Source of the DNA: Enterococcus gallinarum NBRC 100675
GTDB taxonomy: Bacteria > Bacillota > Bacilli > Lactobacillales > Enterococcaceae
DNA length: 64,000 nt
Assembly: GCF_001544275.1 (NCBI RefSeq)
Contig: NZ_BCQE01000022.1
Location: 1 to 64,000 of the forward strand
Direction of reading: 5' to 3'
Below are positions 18,405 to 26,110 of the stretch, piece by piece. The position numbers and the translations under genes were made by a program. Below the pieces are notes generated by a model. That model made no database searches. It was not told the origin of the DNA and saw only the letters and a program-made list of their open reading frames with translations. How positions within the stretch are numbered: the first letter of the stretch is position 1; the number at the start of each line of letters is the position of its first letter.

Positions 18405-18459
18405 ACGTAATTTTACGTGAATAAACAGAAAATTTAAAATGTTTATTTACATTTTAAAT
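18405..18459. promoter_or_regulatory. Two dyads in the ABC/kup divergent region
   Basis: ACGTAA-TT-TTACGT (18405–18418) and a perfect ten-base-pair dyad, ATTTAAAATG with CATTTTAAAT around an eight-base centre (18432–18459). The second ends nine bases before the kup -35. They may be operators for either divergent unit. Confidence 0.45.
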
Positions 18460-18467
18460 GAAAAAAG

Positions 18468-18496
18468 TTGACAGGAATCAGCAAAACAAAGATAAT
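18468..18496 (+). promoter_or_regulatory. Promoter of kup
   Basis: Consensus -35 TTGACA (18468–18473) and -10 GATAAT (18491–18496) with a 17-base spacer; the transcript would begin just before the riboswitch P1 stem. Confidence 0.85.
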
Positions 18497-18503
18497 TATA
18501 GCA

Positions 18504-18621
18504 ATTTAGGGGAGTAGCACATGGGTTTTTCCATGATCATAGATCAACAGCAAGCGGGAATCCGCTGGTCTATGATGTTTCTTGCAAGACCTAAGTGGCA
18601 AAGGGCCTCTTGGGTCTTTTT
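18504..18621 (+). promoter_or_regulatory. yybP-ykoY-type (manganese) riboswitch with terminator, upstream of kup
   Basis: P1 is ATTTAGG (18504–18510) with CCTAAGT (18590–18596). It is followed by GGGAGTAGC, then hairpin P2 (CATGG/CCATG, 18520–18535), then P3 (ATCATAGA 18536–18543 with TCTATGAT 18569–18576) holding a TCAACA internal loop and a GCGG/CCGC apical hairpin, and then TTGCAAGACC. GGGGAGTAGC and GCAAGACC flanking P1 are hallmarks of the yybP-ykoY class, which is known to bind Mn2+; the small P4 hairpin seen in Bacillus is missing. The P1 3' strand is also the 5' strand of a terminator (AGACCTAAG 18587–18595 with CTTGGGTCT 18609–18617, then T run). Ligand binding would thus favour read-through into kup. 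Confidence 0.8.
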
Positions 18622-18646
18622 GCAGTTCAATTTGGAGGGAAAATCT

Positions 18647-20653
18647 ATGAGTAAAATGAAAAAATTAACCGCGGGAGGCCTTTTGGTCGCCATGGGTGTG
18701 GTCTATGGAGATATCGGGACCAGCCCACTCTATGTGATGAAAGCAATCGTTGAAGACAACGGCGGGTTGAAAACACTCTCCCCGGACTTTGTATTGGGAA
18801 GTGTCTCACTCGTTTTTTGGACTCTGACTCTGCTTACCACGATTAAGTACGTCTTAATCGCTTTGAACGCGGATAATCACGGTGAGGGCGGAATTTTTTC
18901 CTTATACACACTTGTTCGTAAGCAAAGCCGCTACTTGATCATTCCGGCAATCATTGGTGGCGCTGCGTTATTGGCAGATGGTGTACTAACTCCTGCCGTC
19001 ACTGTCACGACAGCCATTGAAGGGTTGCGGGGCATTCCGATGTTTTATGATCATTTTGGGAATGATCAATCCATTATTGTTTGGATTACATTAGCGATCC
19101 TTTTCGTTCTTTTTAGCCTGCAACGCTTTGGGACAGAATTCGTTGGTAAAGCATTTGGACCGATCATGCTTGGTTGGTTTACCTTTTTGGGGATCGTTGG
19201 TTTGATCAACTTTTCCGGTGATCTGTCTGTCATTCGTGCGTTGGATCCCCGTTATGCCATCGGGCTGCTGTTTAGCCCTTATAACACCTCAGGTTTGTTC
19301 ATTCTCGGGAATATCTTTCTGGCAACCACTGGGGCTGAAGCACTATATTCCGATTTAGGACATGTGGGCAAAAAGAATATTTATGCCAGCTGGCCTTACA
19401 TCAAAATCTGTTTGATGCTTAATTACTTTGGTCAAGCTGCTTGGTTATTAAAGGTTTATCAAGATCCTGCCTATCAACAGATTGAAAACCTAAACCCTTT
19501 TTTCCAGGCTTTGCCTCAAGGTTGGACAGTTTTTGGCGTCGGCTTTTCTGCGTTGGCTGCAATCATTGCCTCCCAAGCTTTACTTTCCGGGTCTTTCACG
19601 TTAGTTTCGGAAGCAATTAAGTTGCGTTTGTTACCGCGGATGCAGATCATGTATCCTGGTTCTTCCATCGGACAAATGTATATCCCCGCGCTTAACCTGA
19701 TGCTGTGGATCGCTTGTTCTGGCGTCGTTCTCTTATTCCGGACATCCACGCGAATGGAGGCCGCTTATGGTTTAGCGATTACAGTAACCATGCTGATGAC
19801 CACAGTCTTGTTGTATTTCTTTTTGCGTCAATTCAAAAAAGCGCGATTTATCGCTCCTTTTATTACCTTATTTTTTGCAGCTATCGAAGGCATCTTCTTC
19901 ATCTCGAGTGCCGCAAAATTTTTCCACGGTGGGTTCGTCGCGGTTTTGATGGCCGCTTTGATTATCGCCATCATGCTCATTTGGGAATGGGGCAACCACA
20001 TTCAAGAACAAGCTGCCGAAGAAGTTGACTTGACCGAATACATTCCCCAACTACAGGAATTGCGGAATGATGAGACATTGCCATTTTCTCAGACCAATGT
20101 CGTCTTTTTAGTTCCAAAACTGCAAGGAAATACGATTGGCCGTCAGTTTATTTATTCGATCCTTGATAAACGGCCGAAACGCGCCAAAGTTTATTGGTTT
20201 GTGAATGTGGAAGTTACAGATGAACCTTATACAAAACAGTACGAAGTCTCGATGTCTGAAACAGATTTCATCGTAAAATTGAAACTCTACTTAGGTTTTC
20301 GGGTTTCTCAAGAAGTCAATGTCTACATCCGACAAATCATTCAGGAATTGATGAAGGATGGTCGCTTACCAAAACAGCCGCAAAAATACTCACTGACCCC
20401 GGGACGTCAAGTTGGCGACTTCCAGTTTGTTCTGATTGAAGAAGAGTTGTCGAATGTCACTTCATTGACCCGATGGGAGCGACAAGTAATGTTAGCCAAA
20501 CTCTTTATCAAACGGCATACTATTTCACCGGAACGTTGGTTTGGACTCACTTACAGTGATGTGGTCCATGAGACCGTTCCATTAGTGATCGGGCAACCGA
20601 AGGCAAGTAATCTTTCTGAAATTGTTCCAGTCAAGAAAAAACTGACTGACTAA
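18647..20653 (+). CDS. kup: Kup-type potassium transporter
   Basis: Kup proteins import K+ with protons across the cytoplasmic membrane. The family signature GVVYGDIGTSPLYV is at the N-terminus, followed by about twelve membrane helices (GGEGG-like NHGEGGIFSLY, ADGVLTPAVTV) and a hydrophilic C-terminal domain of about 200 residues. GGAGG lies eight bases before the ATG at 18647, giving 668 residues. The longer open frame upstream is riboswitch sequence, not coding. In lactococci Kup C-termini bind c-di-AMP; whether this one does is unknown. Control by a manganese-type riboswitch would be unexpected for a K+ importer. Confidence 0.96.
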   Translation: MSKMKKLTAGGLLVAMGVVYGDIGTSPLYVMKAIVEDNGGLKTLSPDFVLGSVSLVFWTLTLLTTIKYVLIALNADNHGEGGIFSLYTLVRKQSRYLIIPAIIGGAALLADGVLTPAVTVTTAIEGLRGIPMFYDHFGNDQSIIVWITLAILFVLFSLQRFGTEFVGKAFGPIMLGWFTFLGIVGLINFSGDLSVIRALDPRYAIGLLFSPYNTSGLFILGNIFLATTGAEALYSDLGHVGKKNIYASWPYIKICLMLNYFGQAAWLLKVYQDPAYQQIENLNPFFQALPQGWTVFGVGFSALAAIIASQALLSGSFTLVSEAIKLRLLPRMQIMYPGSSIGQMYIPALNLMLWIACSGVVLLFRTSTRMEAAYGLAITVTMLMTTVLLYFFLRQFKKARFIAPFITLFFAAIEGIFFISSAAKFFHGGFVAVLMAALIIAIMLIWEWGNHIQEQAAEEVDLTEYIPQLQELRNDETLPFSQTNVVFLVPKLQGNTIGRQFIYSILDKRPKRAKVYWFVNVEVTDEPYTKQYEVSMSETDFIVKLKLYLGFRVSQEVNVYIRQIIQELMKDGRLPKQPQKYSLTPGRQVGDFQFVLIEEELSNVTSLTRWERQVMLAKLFIKRHTISPERWFGLTYSDVVHETVPLVIGQPKASNLSEIVPVKKKLTD

Positions 20654-20682
20654 TTGCAAAGTAAGGACACTTGCGGTACACT
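20654..20682 (+). promoter_or_regulatory. Promoter of the ABC-F leader
   Basis: -35 TTGCAA (20654–20659) and -10 TACACT (20677–20682) with a 17-base spacer, directly after the kup stop codon. Confidence 0.7.
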
Positions 20683-20712
20683 ATTGGCAAATAAGCAAAA
20701 GGAGGAAACACC

Positions 20713-20841
20713 ATGATGCGCATGACTAAAATAACATGTAACGTCAACTATCAGCGTTACCATATCGCATTTAGCCATGCAATTGGTTTTACAAAAACCG
20801 TTTTAGGGACGAGTCTGTCTAAAACAGTTGAATATTCGTAA
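20713..20841 (+). CDS. Leader peptide of the ABC-F gene (42 residues)
   Basis: A short ORF, too small for usual gene calling, starts with MMRMTKI and ends with KTVEYS. A strong ribosome site (AAAAGGAGG) lies seven bases before its ATG. A second ATG at 20716 and a third at 20722 are possible starts. Its stop codon abuts the antiterminator strand, and part of its coding sequence (20774–20790) pairs with that strand. This is the arrangement of leader peptides that sense ribosome-stalling antibiotics upstream of ABC-F and other resistance genes. The peptide sequence is not one I recognise. Confidence 0.75.
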   Translation: MMRMTKITCNVNYQRYHIAFSHAIGFTKTVLGTSLSKTVEYS

Positions 20842-20922
20842 AATCAATGGCCATCTCAAGGTGCTTATCTCGAATAACATCAGATAAAAATAACACAGGC
20901 CATGGATTTCCATGGCCTTTTT
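20774..20922 (+). promoter_or_regulatory. Transcription attenuator of the ABC-F gene
   Basis: Four segments can pair in exclusive ways. Segment 1 (GCCAT 20774–20778 plus TGGTTTT 20784–20790, inside the leader ORF) pairs with segment 2 (AAAATCAATGGC, 20840–20851). Segment 2 (AAATCAATGGCC, 20841–20852) pairs with segment 3 (GGCCATGGATTT, 20898–20909), 11 of 12 positions. Segment 3 (GGCCATGG) pairs with segment 4 (CCATGGCC, 20910–20917) in a perfect stem followed by TTTTT: the terminator. A ribosome stalled on segment 1 would free segment 2, form the 2:3 antiterminator and allow transcription of the ABC-F gene. Confidence 0.78.
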
Positions 20923-20945
20923 GAGTGGTCTCAAGGAGTGAGATC

Positions 20946-22529
20946 ATGCTAATTCAAGCAAATAAAATCAGTAAAAATTTTGGCGGTATCCCGCTATTTG
21001 AACACTTAACTTTCCAAATTGATCCCGGTGAAAAGATTGGTTTAATCGGCATCAATGGCTCTGGTAAGACAACCTTCCTAGATTTGTTACTCGGAACCGA
21101 GAAAAATGATACTGGAACGATCAGCCGACGTAAAGGTCTTTCTATTGGTCATTTGGCACAAGAATTTTCGCCCTCTTCAGAAACGGTGCTGACGTATTTA
21201 CAAACGTCCTCTCCCCGACTACAAGAGATAAGTCGCAATATGCGACGTTGTGAACAACAGATGAGCGACCCTGCCGCTGACTTATCGAAGTTATTGGACC
21301 GCTATGGTCAATTACAGCAACGATTTGAAGAACACGGTGGCTATCTGTTAGAAGACCGGATTCTTGCTAGTTTAAGAGGATTGGGAATAGCGCAGTTGCA
21401 AGAAACTTCTTTGCAGGCGTTAAGTGGTGGGGAGCGAGTCAAAGTAGAACTAGCAAGATTGCTGTTGACAGAGCATGACTTGCTTTTACTGGATGAGCCC
21501 ACGAATCATCTTGATTTAGCTAGTCTGCATTGGCTGGAAAACTATCTTATCCATACGAAAAAAGCTTATATCGTCATTTCTCATGACCGCGCTTTTCTGG
21601 ACAAAGTGACGACTAGGATCTGTGAGATCGAAGATGGTCAATTGATTTCTTATCCGGGAAACTATAGCCAATATCGGTCATTGAAACAAGCCCGGATTGC
21701 AGAACTGACAAAGAACTATGAGCTGCAGCAAAAAGAATGCCAACGGCTTAAAAATATGATTCGTCGTTATCGTCAATGGGGGAATGAAGGGGACAATGAG
21801 GACTTTTTCCGTAAAGCCAAAGAAATTGAAAAGCGCTTAGCGAAGATCACTCTCGTCAAGCCACCGCTGCCTCCTAAAAAAAGGATACACACAGTCAATC
21901 AAAGTGATCGAACAGGCAAGGAAGTCTTTATCGCCCGAAATATCGGTAAAATTATGGCTGATCGGCTACTCTTTGAAGACAGTAGTTTCTCGATTTACCG
22001 TGGTGAGCGCTTAGCGATCATTGGTGAAAATGGCACCGGTAAGTCGACCCTGATTCAGCTTATGTTAGGTACTTTGGCGCTTGACGCGGGAACGATCAAA
22101 TCCGGCAGTAATCTGCAGATCGGGTATCTGCCTCAAAAGCTCTCATTTTCTAATCCCGCTATGCGGGTCCTGTCCTTTGCCTATCAGTTCATAGGCAACG
22201 AACAATCTGCACGACAACAGCTGGCACAAATCGGTTTTTATCAGGATGATGTCTCAAAACGCATTCAGGATCTTTCTGGCGGTGAGAAGATTCGCCTTTA
22301 TCTGCTGAAACTTTTTCATAAAAAAATCAACGTCCTGCTATTAGATGAGCCTACCAATCATTTGGATATCTATGCTCGTGAAGAAATTGAAGAATTGATT
22401 CAGCGCTTTGGTGGTACGTTAATTGCTGTGAGCCATGACCGCTATTTTCTAAAACAAACTTTCCAAGACATGCTGCTGATCCGCGACCAGCAGGTCATGC
22501 GGCAGCCCATCGATTGGCAGGCTCTTTAA
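20946..22529 (+). CDS. ABC-F family ribosomal protection-type ATPase
   Basis: Two ATPase domains without membrane helices: first Walker A GINGSGKTT, signature LSGGERVK, Walker B LLDEPTNHLD; second Walker A GENGTGKST, signature LSGGEKIR, Walker B LLDEPTNHLD. Between them is the charged helical linker (P-site tRNA interaction motif) with RRYRQWGNEGDNEDFFRK. ABC-F proteins bind the ribosome E site; antibiotic-resistance members (Vga, Lsa, Msr, VmlR) displace drugs, others aid translation. The drug-type attenuator upstream argues for a resistance member. AAGGAG seven bases before the ATG at 20946 sets the start (527 residues). The subgroup could not be determined by eye. Confidence 0.9.
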   Translation: MLIQANKISKNFGGIPLFEHLTFQIDPGEKIGLIGINGSGKTTFLDLLLGTEKNDTGTISRRKGLSIGHLAQEFSPSSETVLTYLQTSSPRLQEISRNMRRCEQQMSDPAADLSKLLDRYGQLQQRFEEHGGYLLEDRILASLRGLGIAQLQETSLQALSGGERVKVELARLLLTEHDLLLLDEPTNHLDLASLHWLENYLIHTKKAYIVISHDRAFLDKVTTRICEIEDGQLISYPGNYSQYRSLKQARIAELTKNYELQQKECQRLKNMIRRYRQWGNEGDNEDFFRKAKEIEKRLAKITLVKPPLPPKKRIHTVNQSDRTGKEVFIARNIGKIMADRLLFEDSSFSIYRGERLAIIGENGTGKSTLIQLMLGTLALDAGTIKSGSNLQIGYLPQKLSFSNPAMRVLSFAYQFIGNEQSARQQLAQIGFYQDDVSKRIQDLSGGEKIRLYLLKLFHKKINVLLLDEPTNHLDIYAREEIEELIQRFGGTLIAVSHDRYFLKQTFQDMLLIRDQQVMRQPIDWQAL

Positions 22530-22586
22530 GAAGATTACGTTCGTTTTTTTCACCATAAGGAATCGCATATCAGAAAAATCAAATAA

Positions 22587-22680
22587 AAATAGCCGCAGGA
22601 TAAGAGAACTGGCACACCTCGGGACATGGTGACGAGGTGTTGCTCGTACACTGGAACACTCTCAGTCCCTGCGGCTATTT
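22587..22680. terminator. Long structured hairpin between convergent ABC-F and radical SAM genes
   Basis: A perfect 13-base-pair stem (22587–22599 with 22668–22680) encloses a perfect apical stem ACACCTCG/CGAGGTGT (22614–22621 with 22633–22640) and a weaker middle helix. T-rich flanks on both sides let it work as a bidirectional terminator, but it is about 94 bases long, far larger than usual. Confidence 0.65.
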
Positions 22681-22701
22681 CATTTGTTTAAAAGACACGA
22701 A

Positions 22702-23559
22702 TTAAAAGAGTGTCAACTGCTGGTCTTCAAAACGATGGATATAGGCAAAGACTTCTTCTGGTCGATAAAGGATTTGATGGGTTTGGCAGAATGCACAAAA
22801 AATAGCCATTAGCTTTTGCTGATTCGGACTGTCGCAAACATACCGATCGCCAAAAGCTTGCTGATACTTTTCCTTCATACCAGGAAAATCACGGTCTAGT
22901 TGCTGATAAAAGTATGCGCGATTTCCTTCCCGCATCGTCACCCCAAATCCAAAACAGATGATGCCTTTCACTCCCGCTTGGCGACAGTAGTCCAAAATCC
23001 CCAATAGATTCTCCTCGCTGTCATTGATAAAAGGAAGAATGGGTGATAACCAAACAACAGTAGGAATACCTGCTGCTTGAAACGTCTTAAGCGCCAAAAA
23101 ACGATGATAAGTGGTAGCGACTTGTCGTTCTAATTTTTTACATAGTGCTTCATCATAAGTCGTCAGAGTCATTTGAACAACTGCTTTCGTTTGCTGATTG
23201 ATTTCTATCAGCAAATCCAAATCTTCCAACACACGCGTTGATTTGGTCAAAAGCGCAACACCAAAACCGTTCTTTTTGATTACTTCCAGTGCTTGCCTCG
23301 TTTGTCTCAAACGCTGTTCTGCATGAACGTAAGGATCTGACATAGCACCGGTAACGATCATGCAAGGCTGTCGGCGCTTCTTTAATTGCTGGTCCAAAAT
23401 CGTTATTGCTGCTTCTTTGATCTCGATATCCTCAAACCGATGTGCCATCTGATAGCAGCTGCTGCGACTATCACAATAAATACAGTCATGTGTACACCCT
23501 CGATAGAGGTTCATTGTATTGTTTGGTGAAAGAATCGTTTTATAGCGTCGAGTGTGCAT
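22702..23559 (-). CDS. Radical SAM protein, SPL-like
   Basis: A 285-residue protein with the cluster motif in GCTHDCIYCDSR (CxxxCxxC, about 22–29), typical of radical SAM enzymes, and the barrel pattern MIVTGAMSDPYVHAEQ and LLTKSTR seen in the spore photoproduct lyase-like (SplB/Rv2578c) group. These proteins often sit in non-spore-formers and their substrate is unknown. It is single, convergent with the ABC-F gene and divergent from nothing nearby. Confidence 0.88.
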   Translation of the reverse strand: MHTRRYKTILSPNNTMNLYRGCTHDCIYCDSRSSCYQMAHRFEDIEIKEAAITILDQQLKKRRQPCMIVTGAMSDPYVHAEQRLRQTRQALEVIKKNGFGVALLTKSTRVLEDLDLLIEINQQTKAVVQMTLTTYDEALCKKLERQVATTYHRFLALKTFQAAGIPTVVWLSPILPFINDSEENLLGILDYCRQAGVKGIICFGFGVTMREGNRAYFYQQLDRDFPGMKEKYQQAFGDRYVCDSPNQQKLMAIFCAFCQTHQILYRPEEVFAYIHRFEDQQLTLF

Positions 23560-23620
23560 TTAACCCCTCCTACAGAACTTATGTTCCCATTCATTTTCTC
23601 ATAACTTGACTAAAAGTGCA

Positions 23621-23652
23621 AAAAAAGACTTGATCTTTTTCAAGATCAAGTC
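23621..23652 (-). terminator. Terminator after the peptide transporter gene
   Basis: Minus-strand GACTTGATCTT / AAGATCAAGTC, perfect 11 base pairs with a three-base loop, followed by seven T. Confidence 0.93.
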
Positions 23653-23658
23653 CGTTGA

Positions 23659-25119
23659 TTAATGAATATTCCCAATCAGCTTACGAATCGGTTTTCTTGC
23701 CATGTAAAGAATAATCCCTACGACTACTGCAACACCACCGACAATGCCATAATAAGCCCCTTCTGTTTGCGGTGTATAGAAACGAGCAATCTGAGCATTG
23801 ATCGCTTGCGAAGAAGCATCTGCTAATAGCCAAATAGCAAGAGTTTGCGCTTCGAAGGCTTTTGGTGCTAATTTGGTCGTTACAGACAATCCAACTGGTG
23901 ACAGACACATTTCGCCAGCAATCATGATAAAGAAACTAAAGACTAGCCACAATGGGCTTACCCGTTGATCAACTCCGAACAGCATACTTGGGAACATCAA
24001 CAAGACAAAAGACAAACCTGCTAAAATCAAACCAATTGCAAATTTCACTTCTGTTCTAGGTTGCTTATTGCCAAGTTTCGTCCACAACCAAACAAATACC
24101 GGTGTCAACAGCACGACAAACAATGGATTTAGTGTTTGATACAGACTCGCCGGAATCGTGATCCCAAACAACGTATCTTGTGTCCGGTCGGCCGCAAAAA
24201 GTGCCAATATTGATGACCCTTGTTCTTCTAGGGACCAAAAAACGATCGCAGATAAGAACAAAGGAATATACGCTAAAACTTTTTTCTTTTCATCCGGTGT
24301 CACATCACGAGAACGCAACATTTTAGTAAAGTAGTAGATCGGCAAAAATATTCCTAAGATACTGATGCAATTGATAAAGAAATCAACGGTCAGATAGCCC
24401 ATCGCAGCTGCACCACCGAAAACCACTGCTACAAGCACTAGTACGATGATAACGTTACGGAAAAAGATTTTTTTCTCTTGCGCAGATAATGGATTAGTTG
24501 GTGTCGTTGCAACATCTTTCAACGTTGTCTTCCCTTGAACATAATATTGCACTAAACCAATGAACATTCCGATAGCTGCTATTGAAAAACCTAAATGGTA
24601 ATTGACATTTTGTCCTAAAATACCCACAATGATCGGTGCTAAAAGTCCACCAATATTGATCCCCATATAAAAGATTGAAAATCCTGCATCTCGGCGCACA
24701 TCTTCTTTCGAATATAAGTGGCCGACCATCCCTGATACATTGGACTTCAACAAACCTGTCCCAATAACGATCAGCATCATAGAAACAAATAGTGCAGCAA
24801 TACCAAGAGGCATTGCCAGAACAATATGTCCAAACATAATAAGAATCCCGCCATAAAAAACGGATTTGTTCGATCCTAATAAGCGGTCAGAGATCCATCC
24901 GCCAACGATACTAGACATATAAACGAGTGAACCGTAGATTGACATGATCGCTACAGCTGTTGATTTAGGCAGGCCTAAGCCACCATTCGTCACAGCATCA
25001 TACATAAAGTAAACTAAGATGGCCCGCATGCCATAGTAGCTGAATCGTTCCCACATCTCAGTGAAAAATAGTGTCGACAACCCTCGCGGCTGTCCTAGGA
25101 AAGTCTTTTCTTTTTCCAT
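23659..25119 (-). CDS. dtpT: Proton-dependent di/tripeptide transporter, POT/PTR family
   Basis: A 486-residue MFS protein with about fourteen helices. POT-family marks are the FFTEMWERFSYYGMRAILVYF N-terminus (ExxER motif) and FSIFYMGINIGGLLAPI (PTR2 motif). It imports di- and tripeptides with protons. Close similarity in layout to lactococcal DtpT. It is monocistronic, with its own promoter, a terminator and a CodY box between the promoter and the start, fitting repression when branched-chain amino acids are plentiful. Confidence 0.94.
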   Translation of the reverse strand: MEKEKTFLGQPRGLSTLFFTEMWERFSYYGMRAILVYFMYDAVTNGGLGLPKSTAVAIMSIYGSLVYMSSIVGGWISDRLLGSNKSVFYGGILIMFGHIVLAMPLGIAALFVSMMLIVIGTGLLKSNVSGMVGHLYSKEDVRRDAGFSIFYMGINIGGLLAPIIVGILGQNVNYHLGFSIAAIGMFIGLVQYYVQGKTTLKDVATTPTNPLSAQEKKIFFRNVIIVLVLVAVVFGGAAAMGYLTVDFFINCISILGIFLPIYYFTKMLRSRDVTPDEKKKVLAYIPLFLSAIVFWSLEEQGSSILALFAADRTQDTLFGITIPASLYQTLNPLFVVLLTPVFVWLWTKLGNKQPRTEVKFAIGLILAGLSFVLLMFPSMLFGVDQRVSPLWLVFSFFIMIAGEMCLSPVGLSVTTKLAPKAFEAQTLAIWLLADASSQAINAQIARFYTPQTEGAYYGIVGGVAVVVGIILYMARKPIRKLIGNIH

Positions 25120-25153
25120 AATTACTGGCTCCTTATAAAAAACAAATTTAGAA

Positions 25154-25168
25154 ATTTTTCTGAAAATT
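25154..25168 (-). promoter_or_regulatory. CodY box upstream of dtpT
   Basis: The plus-strand 15-mer ATTTTTCTGAAAATT matches the CodY consensus AATTTTCWGAAAATT at 14 of 15 positions. It lies between the dtpT -10 element and the start codon, a repressing or roadblock position. Confidence 0.75.
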
Positions 25169-25178
25169 CACAAATGCC

Positions 25179-25207
25179 AGTTTATTCCCGTTTGGCTTCC
25201 TTTACAA
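25179..25207 (-). promoter_or_regulatory. Promoter of dtpT
   Basis: Minus-strand -35 TTGTAA (25202–25207) and -10 TAAACT (25179–25184), 17-base spacer. Confidence 0.65.
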
Positions 25208-25798
25208 GGTTATTTTGCTTAGATTATGTTTTGTAAAATGGCGATATGCTGAGTCGAAAATGAGAGTTTTTTACTAGATACTAGGAAATCACTGATCTAA
25301 CAACCTCAAAAATTGTACGTTAATTAAATAACGTTTTTTATCGATTAAAATTATTTTTACCGTTTTTTTACTCTAGATTCAAGAATTTGTTAATAAAAAT
25401 AACCTGATTCATCACATCAATGTTTATTCATACACTTATATACTGAATCAGACGATTTTTTATTCAATGTTCTTTGTTATTTAGCAGGACACAGCCTCTC
25501 TCAACATCTGGCAGAACATTTCCGTCGACTGGGCACAAAGAGCAGCAATTGTGAGCTTTCCTCTTTTAGTCTAGGCTTGCTTGCTGTCTCAGTCAAATCA
25601 AGTGCATTGGGCGCCTATGCATCGGCGGTATTCCCTAATGAAAAAATCTTTAGTTTCATAACAGAGCTCAACAAATCTCGATTTTTTTGCTCCCTTCTCA
25701 ACCGATGTCTAACATTTCATCTCAATGATTCACACCATGATCGGTACCGAAGTCCTATTTATCTTTACTGAACACAATTCATCAAATCAGAGCCTATC
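25208..25798. other. Long gene-free region upstream of the ncRNA candidate
   Basis: The first 250 bases are very AT-rich. The rest holds only a 64-codon frame (25577–25771) without ribosome site or recognisable protein features. No repeats or mobile-element ends were found. Confidence 0.5.
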
Positions 25799-25976
25799 TT
25801 GTTGAACTTGTTCTTAAGAGTGATAACAACGGCGAGCAGTAGCTAATCACTGTCCCCGATGATTAGCTGCAAACTTAGATTCGAACGAAGTAGTTGCAGA
25901 GGAACCCACAATAAAGCTCAGTTTAACAGGGGCCAGCCTCCTGAGTACCATTCGCCACTAAGCGGGAAGCTTTTTT
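25799..25976 (+). ncRNA. Candidate structured RNA upstream of padR
   Basis: A possible promoter (-35 TTGTTG 25799–25804, -10 GATAAC 25822–25827, 17-base spacer) precedes three hairpins: AGCTAATCA/TGATTAGCT (25841–25868), GCAAACTT with AAGT-AG-TTGC around TTCGAA (25869–25897), and CTCAG-AGG/CCT-CTGAG (25917–25945). A short CGC/GCG hairpin and six T (25971–25976) follow. No ORF fits. It ends about 50 bases before the padR promoter, so it would be a separate RNA of about 140 bases. I recognise no known family; it could also be a decayed sequence. Confidence 0.4.
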
Positions 25977-26022
25977 CAAGGTGTTACTTTTTTTTGCACC
26001 TCTACTTAATGTTACAAAGTAG

Positions 26023-26051
26023 TTGACAATTCATCTACTAAGTAATATTAT
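26023..26051 (+). promoter_or_regulatory. Promoter of the padR-ABC operon
   Basis: -35 TTGACA (26023–26028) and -10 TATTAT (26046–26051), 17-base spacer; close to consensus. Confidence 0.85.
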
Positions 26052-26070
26052 GTAGTAGTACTAAGTAATA
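26036..26070 (+). promoter_or_regulatory. Direct repeats at the padR promoter, likely operator
   Basis: The 12-mer TACTAAGTAATA occurs at 26036–26047 and again at 26059–26070, 23 bases apart, covering the -10 and the start of transcription. Partly complementary TAGTA and AGTA blocks lie between. Autoregulation by the PadR protein is likely. Confidence 0.6.
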
Positions 26071-26110
26071 CTAGGTATAGAGACAAATGGTTTTTGAGAG
26101 GATGAGCGAT

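Noticed and set aside
18521-18646. Upstream 42-codon extension of kup
   Set aside because: This sequence forms the riboswitch stems and terminator; the strong ribosome site sits before the ATG at 18647, which gives the family start.
25577-25771. 64-codon open frame in the region before padR
   Set aside because: No ribosome site, no hydrophobic or domain pattern, and no neighbour linking it to an operon.
25860-25900. Possible tRNA T-arm (GTTCGAATC on the minus strand)
   Set aside because: The stem has a mismatch and no acceptor, D-arm or anticodon arm could be found around it.
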